A DNA stretch of 64,000 bases from Pseudomonas laurentiana (GTDB lineage: Bacteria > Pseudomonadota > Gammaproteobacteria > Pseudomonadales > Pseudomonadaceae), in assembly GCF_014648275.1 (NCBI RefSeq), contig NZ_BMQU01000019.1, positions 1 to 64,000 of the forward strand, written 5' to 3'. Positions 19,065-27,101 of this stretch are shown one piece after another (the stretch's first letter is position 1; the number at the start of each line of letters is the position of its first letter). The position numbers were made by a program, and so were the translations under genes. The notes under the pieces are model-generated. The model saw only the letters and a list, made by a program, of their open reading frames with translations, ran no database searches and was not told where the DNA came from.

Positions 19065-19499
19065 TCAACGGTGTATCCAGCCGAGGGTGAACAGCGCAAG
19101 TATCAGGTAGCGACCACCCTTGGCCAGACTGACGAGTAACAGAAAGCGCCAGAACGGTTCGCGCATTACCCCGGCGATCAGGGTCAGCGGGTCGCCGATC
19201 ACCGGCATCCAGCTCAGCAGCAGCGACCACTGACCGTAACGTTGGTAGCGCTGTTGCGCCTTGTTCAGTTGTTCGGGCTTGAACGGAAACCAGCGTTTGT
19301 CGCGTAGCTGTTCTATACCACGGCCCAATAACCAGTTAACGACCGAGCCCAGCACATTACCGAGTGTGGCAATCAGCAGCAGGCTTAGCACTGCCTCGGG
19401 CTCGCCAATCAGCAAGCCCACCAATACCGCTTCGGACTGCATGGGCAGCAGTGTCGCTGCCGCAAAAGCACTGAGAAACAGCCCCCAGTGGCTGAGCAT
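19065..19499 (-). CDS. YqaA-family (small DedA/VTT-type) inner-membrane protein
   Basis: The 144-residue protein has four or so hydrophobic helices and the VTT/SNARE-associated family features: LPMQSEAVLVGLL, a glycine-rich LGNVLGSVVNWLLGRG and SLLLSWMPVIGDPLTLIAG. DedA relatives are lipid flippases or scramblases; the YqaA branch is unassigned. A GTG at 19505 is an alternative start. The stop codon of the preceding DUF411 gene is only four bases before that GTG, and there is no clear ribosome site, so translation is probably coupled to DUF411. Confidence 0.85.
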   Translation of the reverse strand: MLSHWGLFLSAFAAATLLPMQSEAVLVGLLIGEPEAVLSLLLIATLGNVLGSVVNWLLGRGIEQLRDKRWFPFKPEQLNKAQQRYQRYGQWSLLLSWMPVIGDPLTLIAGVMREPFWRFLLLVSLAKGGRYLILALFTLGWIHR

Positions 19500-19509
19500 G
19501 AACACGTGA

Positions 19510-19938
19510 TCAGTACGTGGCGATCACTTCGTCAGTGCCGTCTTTGGTCAGGCCGATGACCTGGTAGGCGTCTTTGTGGTCACCCATTTCCATGCCGGGT
19601 GACCCCATTGGCATGCCCGGAACAGCCAGGCCTTTCAGGTCTGGGCGCTTGGCCAGCAGCTTGATCTGCTCGGCGGGGACATGGCCCTCGACGAATTTTC
19701 CATCGATGACACCGGTGTGGCATGAAGCCAGTCGCGGCGCGACGCCCAAGCGTTCTTTGACCGCGCTCATGTTCGGTTCGACGTGGTCATTGACCGTAAA
19801 GCCATTGTCCCGCAGGTGACTGATCCATGCCTTGCAGCAGCCGCAGCTAGGGTCGCGGTAGACATCAATGGTCTGCCCGGCTTGCGTCAGGGTGCTGAAG
19901 GCCAGCAGGCCAAACAGGGCGATTTTCTTGGTCAGCAT
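19510..19938 (-). CDS. DUF411 periplasmic metal-binding protein
   Basis: The 142-residue product has a signal peptide (about 19 residues, ending LTQA before GQ). The mature domain has the DUF411 hallmark DPSCGCCKAW and a third Cys in RLASCHTGV, plus a Met-rich PGMPMGSPGMEMGD loop, all typical of copper-binding relatives found in copper or silver resistance loci. It probably binds Cu(I) in the periplasm. GGAGA precedes the ATG. It is coupled to a YqaA-type membrane gene and no copper pump is nearby. Confidence 0.88.
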   Translation of the reverse strand: MLTKKIALFGLLAFSTLTQAGQTIDVYRDPSCGCCKAWISHLRDNGFTVNDHVEPNMSAVKERLGVAPRLASCHTGVIDGKFVEGHVPAEQIKLLAKRPDLKGLAVPGMPMGSPGMEMGDHKDAYQVIGLTKDGTDEVIATY

Positions 19939-20222
19939 GGTTAATCTCCAGATCCGGAAGTTGGCGCGCGACGCGTGTTCGAGTGCCCAGCGGTTAGTCG
20001 GCAGAATAGCGGAATTGGCCTTCAGGCGCAGCGCGGCCTGTTGCCGCTGGCTCATCCCCTCTGTAACGGAGCGGGAGACAGCGATCACGCTGAGGGCGCG
20101 ATTCTAGCCCGTTTGCCCTGTCAGAAAGCTGAGCATTGGATTACAGATTTGTAAGGTGTTGTCAGCGGCCTGATCGGGGCGTTAGCCTTGAATAAGTAAG
20201 GGTTATTGAGCAAGGAGTCTCC

Positions 20223-20969
20223 ATGCAGCATGTCATCGTCATCACCGGCGCAAGCCGTGGCATTGGTGCCGCCACCGCACGTCTTGCGGCGCGACAGGGC
20301 TATCGGGTGTGCATCAACTATCACGCCGACGATCAGGCCGCCGAGCGTGTGCTGGCAGAGGTCCGCGAGTTGGGTGCCGAGGCGATTGCCGTTCGCGCCG
20401 ATGTCAGTGTCGAAGACGAAGTCATCCAGTTGTTTCATCGGGTCGACAGTGAGCTGGGGCGGGTAACGGCGCTGGTCAACAATGCCGGGACCATTGGGCA
20501 CTCGAGTCGGCTTGAGGACATGTCCGAGTTCCGTCTACTCAAGCTGATGAAGACCAATGTGGTGGGGCCGATGCTCTGTGCCAAACATGCGCTGCAGCGG
20601 ATGTCGACCCGTCACGGCGGATTGGGGGGCAGTATCGTGAACGTATCTTCGGTGGCCGCCCGGCTGGGTTCGCCCAACGAGTACGTCGATTATGCCGCCT
20701 CCAAAGGTGCGCTGGACACGTTCACCGTAGGGCTGGCCAAGGAGGTGGCGGGTGAAGGTGTGCGGGTTAATGCGGTGCGCCCTGGCTACATCCACACCGA
20801 TTTCCACGCGCTCAGTGGCGACCCGGACCGGGTCAGCACGCTTGAGTCCAGCATTCCGATGGGGCGCGGCGGACAGGCCGAAGAAGTGGCCGAGGCGATT
20901 ATCTGGTTGTTGTCAGACAAAGCCTCCTATTCCACCGGCAGCTTCATCGACCTCGGCGGTGGTCGATGA
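20223..20969 (+). CDS. Short-chain dehydrogenase/reductase
   Basis: The 248-residue classical SDR has the cofactor motif TGASRGIG (8-15), NNAG (86-89), and the catalytic set Ser142/Ser143, Tyr157 and Lys161 (YAASK). The NYH stretch after the second strand, without an acidic residue, fits NADP preference. It ends with STGSFIDLGGGR, as in glucose-1-dehydrogenase and YgfF-like enzymes. The substrate is unknown. AAGGAG lies just before the ATG. The gene stands alone, convergent with a MocR regulator. Confidence 0.9.
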   Translation: MQHVIVITGASRGIGAATARLAARQGYRVCINYHADDQAAERVLAEVRELGAEAIAVRADVSVEDEVIQLFHRVDSELGRVTALVNNAGTIGHSSRLEDMSEFRLLKLMKTNVVGPMLCAKHALQRMSTRHGGLGGSIVNVSSVAARLGSPNEYVDYAASKGALDTFTVGLAKEVAGEGVRVNAVRPGYIHTDFHALSGDPDRVSTLESSIPMGRGGQAEEVAEAIIWLLSDKASYSTGSFIDLGGGR

Positions 20970-20981
20970 AGCGCCTGCAGA

Positions 20982-22394
20982 TCAGAACGAGCGGACGATT
21001 CGCCCCAGCGTCTCCATGGCTTTTTCAGATTGCTCGGTCCAGGGGCTGCCGTAGTTCAGTCGAATGCAGTTACGAAAGCGCTGGGTGGCCGAAAAAATAG
21101 GCCCCGGCGCAATGCTGATGCCCTGCGCCAAGGCCATCTGGAACAGCTTCAGAGAGTCCATCTGCTCCGGCAACTCCAGCCATAGGAAGTAACCTCCGTC
21201 CGGATGACTGACCCGTGTTTGCGCCGGGAAGTGCCGGGCAATTGCAGCGAGCATGGCGCTCTGCTGTTCTTCCAGGGCATAGCGCAGTTTGCGCAGGTGG
21301 CGGTCATAGCCGCCGTGTTGCAGGTAGTCGGCAATGGCTGCCTGTGCCGGCATCGAGGCGCACAGCGACGTCATCAGCTTGAGCCGTTCGATCTTCTGGG
21401 CGTAGCGACCGGCGGCGACCCACCCTATGCGGTATCCGGGTGCCAGGCTTTTGGAGAAGGAGCCGCAGTGCATCACCAGGCCATCGGTGTCGAACGCCTT
21501 GGCTGGTTTAGGCGCCTGTTGGGCATAGTAGAGCTCGGCGTAGACGTCATCTTCGATCAGTGGCACCTGATGTTGACGCAGCAGTTCCACCAGCTGCTTC
21601 TTTTTCTCATCCGGCATGCTGGCGCCTACCGGGTTCTGGAAGTTGGTCATGCACCAGCAGGCTTTGACCGGATGCCGTTCCAGTGTCTGGGCAAGGACGC
21701 CAAGGTCGATACCTTCGCTGGGGTGAACGGGAATCTCCACTGCTTTGAGCTTCAACCGTTCGAGCACCTGCAGGCAGGCATAGAAGGCAGGCGCCTCGAT
21801 GGCCACCAGATCGCCGGGTTCGGTGACGGCTTGCAGGCACAGGTTCAGCGCCTCCAGGGCGCCGTTGGTGATCAGCAGCTCCTCCATCGGTAGCATCAAA
21901 CCACCGACCATGTAGCGCAGGGCAATCTGTCGACGCAGCTGCGGGTTGCCCGGTGACAGGTCGGTAACCACCATGCGCGGGTCCATTTCCCGGCTGGCGC
22001 TGGCCAGCGACCGGGCCAGGCGTGGCAGCGGGAACAGGCTCGGGCTTGGGAAGGCCGAGCCGAAGGCGACGGTTTGCGGGTCTTTGATCGAGTCGAGAAT
22101 GGAGAACACCAGTTCGCTAACGTCAACGTCGGTGGACTCGCTGGCCTGTTCGATGACCTGCGGTTCATTGAACTGGCGTGGCGCGTGGGCATTCACAAAA
22201 TAGCCTGAGCGTGGCCGGGCCCGGATCAGCCCGCGACGCTCCAGCAGGTAGTAAGCCTGGAACACCGTGGACGGGCTGACACCGTGGGTCTGGCTGGCAT
22301 AGCGCACCGACGGTACCCGCTGGCCGGGGCCGAGCACCCCGGAACGGATCAGTTCGGCAATATCGTCGGCGAATTTCTCGTAGCGTTTCATCAT
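20982..22394 (-). CDS. MocR/PdxR-type transcriptional regulator
   Basis: The 470-residue protein joins a GntR winged helix (about 1-75: GQRVPSVR, STVFQAYYLLERRGLI) to a fold-type I aminotransferase domain with the PLP lysine in GSFSKSLAPGYRIGW and the usual NFQNPVG motif. Family members use PLP as a sensor and usually control the gene divergent from them. Here the gene lies downstream of ccoG on the same strand and converges with the SDR gene, so its target is unclear. Two ATG codons in tandem (22394 and 22391) are possible starts. Confidence 0.9.
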   Translation of the reverse strand: MMKRYEKFADDIAELIRSGVLGPGQRVPSVRYASQTHGVSPSTVFQAYYLLERRGLIRARPRSGYFVNAHAPRQFNEPQVIEQASESTDVDVSELVFSILDSIKDPQTVAFGSAFPSPSLFPLPRLARSLASASREMDPRMVVTDLSPGNPQLRRQIALRYMVGGLMLPMEELLITNGALEALNLCLQAVTEPGDLVAIEAPAFYACLQVLERLKLKAVEIPVHPSEGIDLGVLAQTLERHPVKACWCMTNFQNPVGASMPDEKKKQLVELLRQHQVPLIEDDVYAELYYAQQAPKPAKAFDTDGLVMHCGSFSKSLAPGYRIGWVAAGRYAQKIERLKLMTSLCASMPAQAAIADYLQHGGYDRHLRKLRYALEEQQSAMLAAIARHFPAQTRVSHPDGGYFLWLELPEQMDSLKLFQMALAQGISIAPGPIFSATQRFRNCIRLNYGSPWTEQSEKAMETLGRIVRSF

Positions 22395-22430
22395 GGCTCG
22401 GCAGGTTCTGAGTACACGGAGTGTATGTGA

Positions 22431-23843
22431 TCAGCGGTTCAACGGCGCGACAAAACGGCTGCGGGCGATGCTGTACACCCCGGGCTCATCACGGTCGACG
22501 ATTTCAAAACCGATTTCCTTGGAGCTGCTGTCTGGACGGTCGGCGAGCATGGCTACCGAGACCGGCAAGTCGCTGATCTCACCCGGTGCCAGGCTGAATT
22601 CAGTCTGGCCGTGGAGCACGAAGCCTTCGCTATCGACCAGGCGTAGGCGGTACTGCTGACGTTGCTGGGTCTTGTTGATGACCTTGAGGGTGTAGATGTT
22701 TTCAATCTGCCCCAGGTTGTTTTCACGGAACAGTCCGCGGTCTTTGCTGACATCGAGCGAGACCATTGGGCGCTGGTTCAAGGCCATCATCAGGGCACCG
22801 ATCATCACCACCAGTACGGTGCAGTAACCGAGGAAGCGCGGGCGCAACCAATGGGTCTTGCCTCCTTGCAGGGTGTGTTCGGACTTGTAACCGATCAAGC
22901 CGCGGTCATAGCCCATTTTGTCCATGATCGAGTCGCAGGCGTCGATGCAGGCCGCACAGCCGATGCATTCCATTTGCAGGCCGTCACGGATATCGATGCC
23001 GGTCGGGCAAACCTGTACGCACATATGGCAGTCGATACAGTCGCCCAAGCCCTTGGCCTTGTGGTCGACGTCTTTCTTGCGTGCGCCGCGTGATTCACCG
23101 CGTCGCGGATCATAGGCAACAGTCAGGGTGTCCTTGTCGAACATCACGCTCTGGAAGCGTGCGTAGGGGCACATGTGCATACAGACCGCTTCACGCAGCC
23201 AGCCGGCATTGATGTAGGTCGCCCCGGTGAAAAACAGGATCCAGAACAGGCTGACGCCGCCCAGTTGCAAGGTGAAGAGCTCTTCGGCCAACGGTCGGAT
23301 GGGTGTGAAGTAGCCAACAAAGGTCAGCCCGGTCAGCACGCTAATGGTCAGCCACAGGGTGTGCTTGGCCGAACGGCGGGCCAGCTTGTTCAGGGTCCAG
23401 GGGGCGGCATCCAGTTTGATCCGCTGGTTGCGCTCGCCTTCGGTGACTTTCTCGCACCACATGAAGACCCACGTCCAGGCGCTTTGTGGGCAGGTGTACC
23501 CGCACCAGATGCGCCCGGCAAATACAGTGATTGCAAACAGGCCAAAGGCGCAGATGATCAGCAATGCCGAGAGCAGGATGAAATCCTGCGGCCAGAAGGT
23601 GGCACCGAAAATATGGAACTTGCTTTCGGCCAGGTCCCAGAGGACGGCCTGACGCCCGCCCCAGTTCAGCCAGACAGTGCCGAAAAACAGCAGGAAAAGA
23701 AAGCCGGCACCGCCGATGCGCAGGTTGCGGAACAGGCCGGTGAAGCTGCGGGTGTGAATGTGTCCATCGCTGCTGGCGGCCTTCTTCTTGACGGGGGAGG
23801 GCTCGGCAATCTCAACGATCTGGACGGGGATTCTATCGCTCAT
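22431..23843 (-). CDS. ccoG: Cytochrome c oxidase accessory protein CcoG (FixG/RdxA)
   Basis: The 470-residue membrane iron-sulfur protein has about five membrane helices, two [4Fe-4S] motifs (CIDCHMCVQVCPTGID and CIGCAACIDAC) and a C-terminal immunoglobulin-like FixG domain. It is a cupric reductase used to supply Cu(I) to cbb3-type cytochrome oxidase. The oxidase genes ccoNOQP and ccoHIS, its usual neighbours, are not in this window, so the copy is detached. I could not find a convincing Anr box (TTGAT-N4-ATCAA) upstream. Confidence 0.92.
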   Translation of the reverse strand: MSDRIPVQIVEIAEPSPVKKKAASSDGHIHTRSFTGLFRNLRIGGAGFLFLLFFGTVWLNWGGRQAVLWDLAESKFHIFGATFWPQDFILLSALLIICAFGLFAITVFAGRIWCGYTCPQSAWTWVFMWCEKVTEGERNQRIKLDAAPWTLNKLARRSAKHTLWLTISVLTGLTFVGYFTPIRPLAEELFTLQLGGVSLFWILFFTGATYINAGWLREAVCMHMCPYARFQSVMFDKDTLTVAYDPRRGESRGARKKDVDHKAKGLGDCIDCHMCVQVCPTGIDIRDGLQMECIGCAACIDACDSIMDKMGYDRGLIGYKSEHTLQGGKTHWLRPRFLGYCTVLVVMIGALMMALNQRPMVSLDVSKDRGLFRENNLGQIENIYTLKVINKTQQRQQYRLRLVDSEGFVLHGQTEFSLAPGEISDLPVSVAMLADRPDSSSKEIGFEIVDRDEPGVYSIARSRFVAPLNR

Positions 23844-24079
23844 GGTTCGTCGCTCATCAGGCCTCGATCAGGCCAGAGCACTATGGCGAGCCATCTGTTT
23901 GCATAACAGGCTCAGGTATTGCGATAAAAACCGTATCAGATTCAGTTGAGCGGACGCGTAGGCCGCACACCGCCTGCCTTTGGCCGTTATGCGTGATTTG
24001 CCTGCGACTATCCACCGCACCTGTTGTAGAGGTACTGATGAGTGGTTGGCTGGGCATATTTTTCAAGGGGCAGGAAGCA

Positions 24080-24440
24080 CTGAGGGGAGCCTAGGCTCCC
24101 CTCAAAGATTGTTGCGTGCTCTTTTTATTATTGTGAGGGTGGCCTTTTGTTGTTTTTGTCGGCCACGACCTCTGTGTTGCGGGCGATCCCCATCCGGGAT
24201 CAAGAGCAAACGTATTTTTTTGAGCGCTGATCTGCTTTCATCATTGCTGATACAACCTGACAGGCGCTACCTTGGGGTAGTTTTATTGTTCTCTGTGTCT
24301 GGTCGTGGGGCACGCCCCCGAAAAGCACATCATCTCCAAAAAAATCTGTTAGCTGCGTCTCTGCCGTGGTTGTTCTTGTTATGCCAGAGTCGTTACGTCT
24401 TGTTTTTATTGGGTTGTCACATTTTTTATTGTTGTTGTAC
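24080..24440 (-). ncRNA. crcY: CrcY/CrcZ-type small RNA that sequesters Hfq/Crc
   Basis: This gap beyond mvaB carries no credible protein. Read on the minus strand it is a run of A-rich CA motifs: 24421-24438 (ACAACAACAATAAAAAAT), 24397-24415, 24368-24380 (AACAAGAACAACC), 24276-24292, 24141-24160 and 24121-24135. These are the AAYAAYAA-type Hfq/Crc sites that define CrcZ and CrcY. A sigma-54 promoter lies 12 bases ahead, and a GC palindrome ends the segment, giving about 360 nt, the expected size. The start resembles that of P. aeruginosa CrcZ. In P. putida KT2440, crcY is also next to mvaB. It should be activated by CbrB and relieve catabolite repression. Confidence 0.88.
24081..24104. terminator. 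Perfect 24-nt palindrome at the crcY 3' end
   Basis: TGAGGGGAGC, a four-base loop CTAG, and GCTCCCCTCA form a 10-bp GC-rich stem. It marks the likely 3' end of crcY. No long T-tract follows on either strand, so termination efficiency is uncertain. Confidence 0.65.
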
Positions 24441-24450
24441 CAAACATATA

Positions 24451-24465
24451 GCAGGTGCCGTGCCA
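24451..24465 (-). promoter_or_regulatory. Sigma-54 (-24/-12) promoter of crcY
   Basis: On the minus strand TGGCAC-N5-CTGCT matches the sigma-54 consensus TGGCAC-N5-TTGCW with GG at -24 and GC at -12. The predicted start is near 24440 (GGTACAACAAC), just before the first CA motif. Sigma-54 use is a known property of crcZ and crcY. Confidence 0.87.
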
Positions 24466-24546
24466 ACTTTTTAAAAGCCAATAAAATCAACGGTTTAGCG
24501 ATTTTGCTGGAATGGCTGGTCGGGAGATTCTGTCGATTTGTTTCCG

Positions 24547-24610
24547 TGTTACCCGTTTTTTCCCTGAAAAACGTGGGAGCGGTAACACTGGCTGTGAGGC
24601 CGGCTGTTAC
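24547..24610. promoter_or_regulatory. Candidate CbrB upstream activator sites
   Basis: Three copies of one six-base half site lie 80-150 bases upstream of the crcY promoter: TGTTAC at 24547-24552, GTAACA at 24582-24587 and TGTTAC at 24605-24610. Enhancer sites at this distance suit a sigma-54 activator. TGTTAC/GTAACA agrees with what I recall of CbrB targets, but I have not checked it. Confidence 0.6.
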
Positions 24611-24620
24611 CGCTGCGGGA

Positions 24621-25520
24621 TTACTGGGCGTTACGTGCGCGGGCAACACGTGAACCGCTGGCGCGGCCCAGTACGGCGCTGATCCGTTGGCCGGCTGCAA
24701 TCAGTGCATCCAGGTCGATGCCGGTCTTGATGCCCAGGCCCTGGAGCATGTACAGCACGTCCTCACTGGCCACGTTACCGCTGGCGCCCTTGGCGTAAGG
24801 GCAGCCACCCAGCCCGGCGACCGAGCTGTCGAACACGGCAATCCCTTCCAGCAGGCTGGCATAGACGTTGGCCAGTGCCTGGCCATAGGTATCGTGGAAG
24901 TGGCCGGCCAGTTGTGCTCGTGGTACCTGTGCACCAACCACGTCGAACATCCGGCGGGTTGCGCCTGGGGTGCCGGTACCGATGGTGTCACCCAGCGAGA
25001 CTTCATAGCAGCCCATGTCGTAAAGCTCGCGGGCCACCGGGGCCACTTGCTCGGCGCTTACCGCACCCTCGTAAGGGCAGCCCAGTACACACGACACATA
25101 GCCGCGTACACGCACGCCGTGCTGGCGTGCAGCGTCCATGATCGGTACGAAGCGCTGCAGGCTTTCGCTGATCGAGCAGTTGATATTGCGCTGAGAGAAC
25201 GCTTCAGAGGCTGCAGCGAAGACCGCAACTTCCTTGACCCCGGCGGCCAGGGCATCCTCGAAACCGCGCAGGTTCGGTGCCAGGGCGGCGTAGGTAACAC
25301 CGGCTTTTTGCTGGATGTGGGCGAACACGTCGGCGGACCCCGCCATCTGCGGTACCCACTTTGGTGAGACGAAGCTGCCGACTTCAATGTAGCCAAGCCC
25401 CGCAGCCGTCAGGTCATCGACCAGTTGTACCTTGTCTGCCACGCTGATCGGCTGGGCTTCGTTCTGCAAGCCGTCGCGGGGGCCGACTTCGACCAGGCGA
25501 ACGTTCTCGGGCATTGTCAT
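24621..25520 (-). CDS. mvaB: Hydroxymethylglutaryl-CoA lyase
   Basis: The 299-residue TIM-barrel enzyme cleaves HMG-CoA to acetyl-CoA and acetoacetate, the last step of leucine degradation. It shows VEVGPRDGLQNE (catalytic Arg15, Asp16), GHFHDTYG (metal-binding His207 and His209) and the lyase signature SVAGLGGCPYAKGASGN with Cys240. Its ATG overlaps the stop of the MerR regulator gene by four bases, so the two form an operon. The other leucine genes liuABCD are not adjacent. crcY follows directly downstream. Confidence 0.95.
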   Translation of the reverse strand: MTMPENVRLVEVGPRDGLQNEAQPISVADKVQLVDDLTAAGLGYIEVGSFVSPKWVPQMAGSADVFAHIQQKAGVTYAALAPNLRGFEDALAAGVKEVAVFAAASEAFSQRNINCSISESLQRFVPIMDAARQHGVRVRGYVSCVLGCPYEGAVSAEQVAPVARELYDMGCYEVSLGDTIGTGTPGATRRMFDVVGAQVPRAQLAGHFHDTYGQALANVYASLLEGIAVFDSSVAGLGGCPYAKGASGNVASEDVLYMLQGLGIKTGIDLDALIAAGQRISAVLGRASGSRVARARNAQ

Positions 25521-25942
25521 TGGGAAGGTTCCTGTGACGCCTCAACGGCGCTTTTCTGATTGTTCAGGGTGGTTGCCAGCGCCTGTATGCAGCGCTCTTC
25601 GGCAGTGTCCAGTTCCAGTTGCATCTGCTGGATATCCAGTAGCTGCTGTTCCAGTTGGGCACGCCGCTCGGCGATCTTCGCCAACATACTGTTGAGCTGC
25701 TTCTGGTTGCCGCTGCTGGGGTCGTAGAGTTCGATCAGCTCGCGGCACTCCGCCAGCGAAAAGCCGATTCGCTTGCCGCGCAGGATCAGCTTCAGGCTGA
25801 CCTTGTCGCGGGCTGTATAGATACGCTCCAGGCCCCGACGTTCGGGGCTGAGCAATCCCTGTTCTTCATAAAAGCGAATGGCGCGGGTGGTGATGTCCAG
25901 TTCGCGGGACAGGTCGGAAATACTGTACGTCTGGCTACTCAT
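25517..25942 (-). CDS. liuR: MerR-family regulator, LiuR-like
   Basis: The 141-residue regulator has the N-terminal MerR helix-turn-helix (YSISDLSRELDITTRAIR, FYEEQGLLSPER) and a long dimerisation coiled coil, without the Cys residues of metal-sensing members. The link to mvaB (four-base overlap) and the operator upstream point to LiuR, the repressor of leucine and isovalerate catabolism in proteobacteria. The effector is probably a branched-chain acyl-CoA; this is inferred. Confidence 0.87.
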   Translation of the reverse strand: MSSQTYSISDLSRELDITTRAIRFYEEQGLLSPERRGLERIYTARDKVSLKLILRGKRIGFSLAECRELIELYDPSSGNQKQLNSMLAKIAERRAQLEQQLLDIQQMQLELDTAEERCIQALATTLNNQKSAVEASQEPSQ

Positions 25943-25984
25943 GGCAAGGCTCGGCTAGGTGCATGGGCTAAACCTAAAGGCAGC

Positions 25985-26000
25985 TTTACGTATACGTCAA
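25985..26000. promoter_or_regulatory. LiuR-type operator ahead of liuR-mvaB
   Basis: TTTACGTATACGTCAA has a perfect ACGTATACGT core and lies 43-58 bases before the liuR start. The form matches the TTTACGTNNACGTAAA-like sites known for LiuR, so the operon is probably autoregulated. Confidence 0.75.
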
Positions 26001-26036
26001 GCCGGATCGTCATTGTGTACGCAATAGGCGTTCAGT

Positions 26037-26963
26037 TCAGGCCTGTTCTTGCTGCGTTTCTTTCGCGACGACTCGCTGGCACAGTTCGATGATCTGCTCG
26101 CGCATCCAGCGGTTGGCCGGATCCTGATCGGTGCTCTCGTGCCAGTACAGGTGAGTTTCCAGAGGCGGGACATCGTTGACCGGCAAGGGTGTGAAATTCA
26201 ATTGGTGGCGGCGGGCAAACCGCTCCGGCACGGTCATCACCATGTCGGTCTGCTGCAACACGTGCGAGGCCATCAGGTAATGCTGTGAACGCAGGGCGAT
26301 CTTGCGTTGCAGGCCCATCTTGCCCAGCGCCAGGTCGACATACCCCAGGCCGTTGCGGCGGCTGGAAATATGGATGTGGGTCAGGCTCATGTACTCATCC
26401 AGGCTGAGGGTGTCCTTGGCCAGCGGGTGGCCCTGGCGCATGGCGCAGACATATTGGTCCTGCATCAGCTTTACATGACGCACTTGCGGGTCGGTGTTGA
26501 GCGGGGCGTCGACGGCGAAATCGAGGCGCCCAGCGGCCAGTTCCTTGGTGGTCTCGCGGCGTTTGCACAGGAAGCTTTCGATGACCACAGCGGGTGCCAG
26601 ACGTCGCAGGCGCTGGAACAAAGGCGGCAGAATCAGCGCTTCGGTCAGGTCCGTCATGCTGATACGAAAGGTCTTGTTCGCCTGCAGTGGGTTGAAAGTC
26701 CGGCTTTCCTGTACCGACACCCGCAGCAACGACAAGGCATTACGCACCGGGCCGATAATGTTCTGAGCCATGGGTGTAGGCACCATGCCTTGGGCCGTAC
26801 GCACGAACAGGGGGTCGTTGAAGGTGTCACGCAGCCGTGCCAGGGCGTTGGAGACCGCAGGCTGGGTAATGCCGACGATCTGCCCGGCGCGGGTCAGGTT
26901 GGCTTCGGTGTAGATCGCATCAAAGACGATGAACAGATTGAGGTCGACCTTGTTCAGGTTCAT
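26037..26963 (-). CDS. LysR-family transcriptional regulator
   Basis: The 308-residue regulator has an N-terminal winged helix-turn-helix (LNLFIVFDAIYTEANLTRAG, VSNALARLRDTFNDPLFVR) and a type 2 periplasmic-binding-like effector domain. It resembles the NodD/LeuO-like branch with DLNLFIVFDAI at the start. It is divergent from an acyl-CoA dehydrogenase gene that begins 138 bases away, its probable target. The ligand is unknown. Confidence 0.9.
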   Translation of the reverse strand: MNLNKVDLNLFIVFDAIYTEANLTRAGQIVGITQPAVSNALARLRDTFNDPLFVRTAQGMVPTPMAQNIIGPVRNALSLLRVSVQESRTFNPLQANKTFRISMTDLTEALILPPLFQRLRRLAPAVVIESFLCKRRETTKELAAGRLDFAVDAPLNTDPQVRHVKLMQDQYVCAMRQGHPLAKDTLSLDEYMSLTHIHISSRRNGLGYVDLALGKMGLQRKIALRSQHYLMASHVLQQTDMVMTVPERFARRHQLNFTPLPVNDVPPLETHLYWHESTDQDPANRWMREQIIELCQRVVAKETQQEQA

Positions 26964-27101
26964 GGGCGCTGCTCTTGTAGGTGTTATGGCTCGATCATAT
27001 ATCGGTTATGAATGTTTATACACGCCGAGAATAGGTTATGTGGATTTTGGCCGGTGAACTACAGTCTGCTCAGTCCCCTTTTTACGCAGCAGGTACCGTC
27101 A

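Noticed and set aside
23844..24079. Possible Anr/Fnr box ahead of ccoG
   Set aside because: Direct repeats of ATCAGGCC occur just before the start, but no TTGAT-N4-ATCAA arrangement is present. Nothing else is seen in this stretch.
24200..24700. A 166-codon minus-strand ORF over the mvaB end and the crcY region
   Set aside because: It overlaps the mvaB end out of frame, crosses the sigma-54 promoter and is better explained by crcY.
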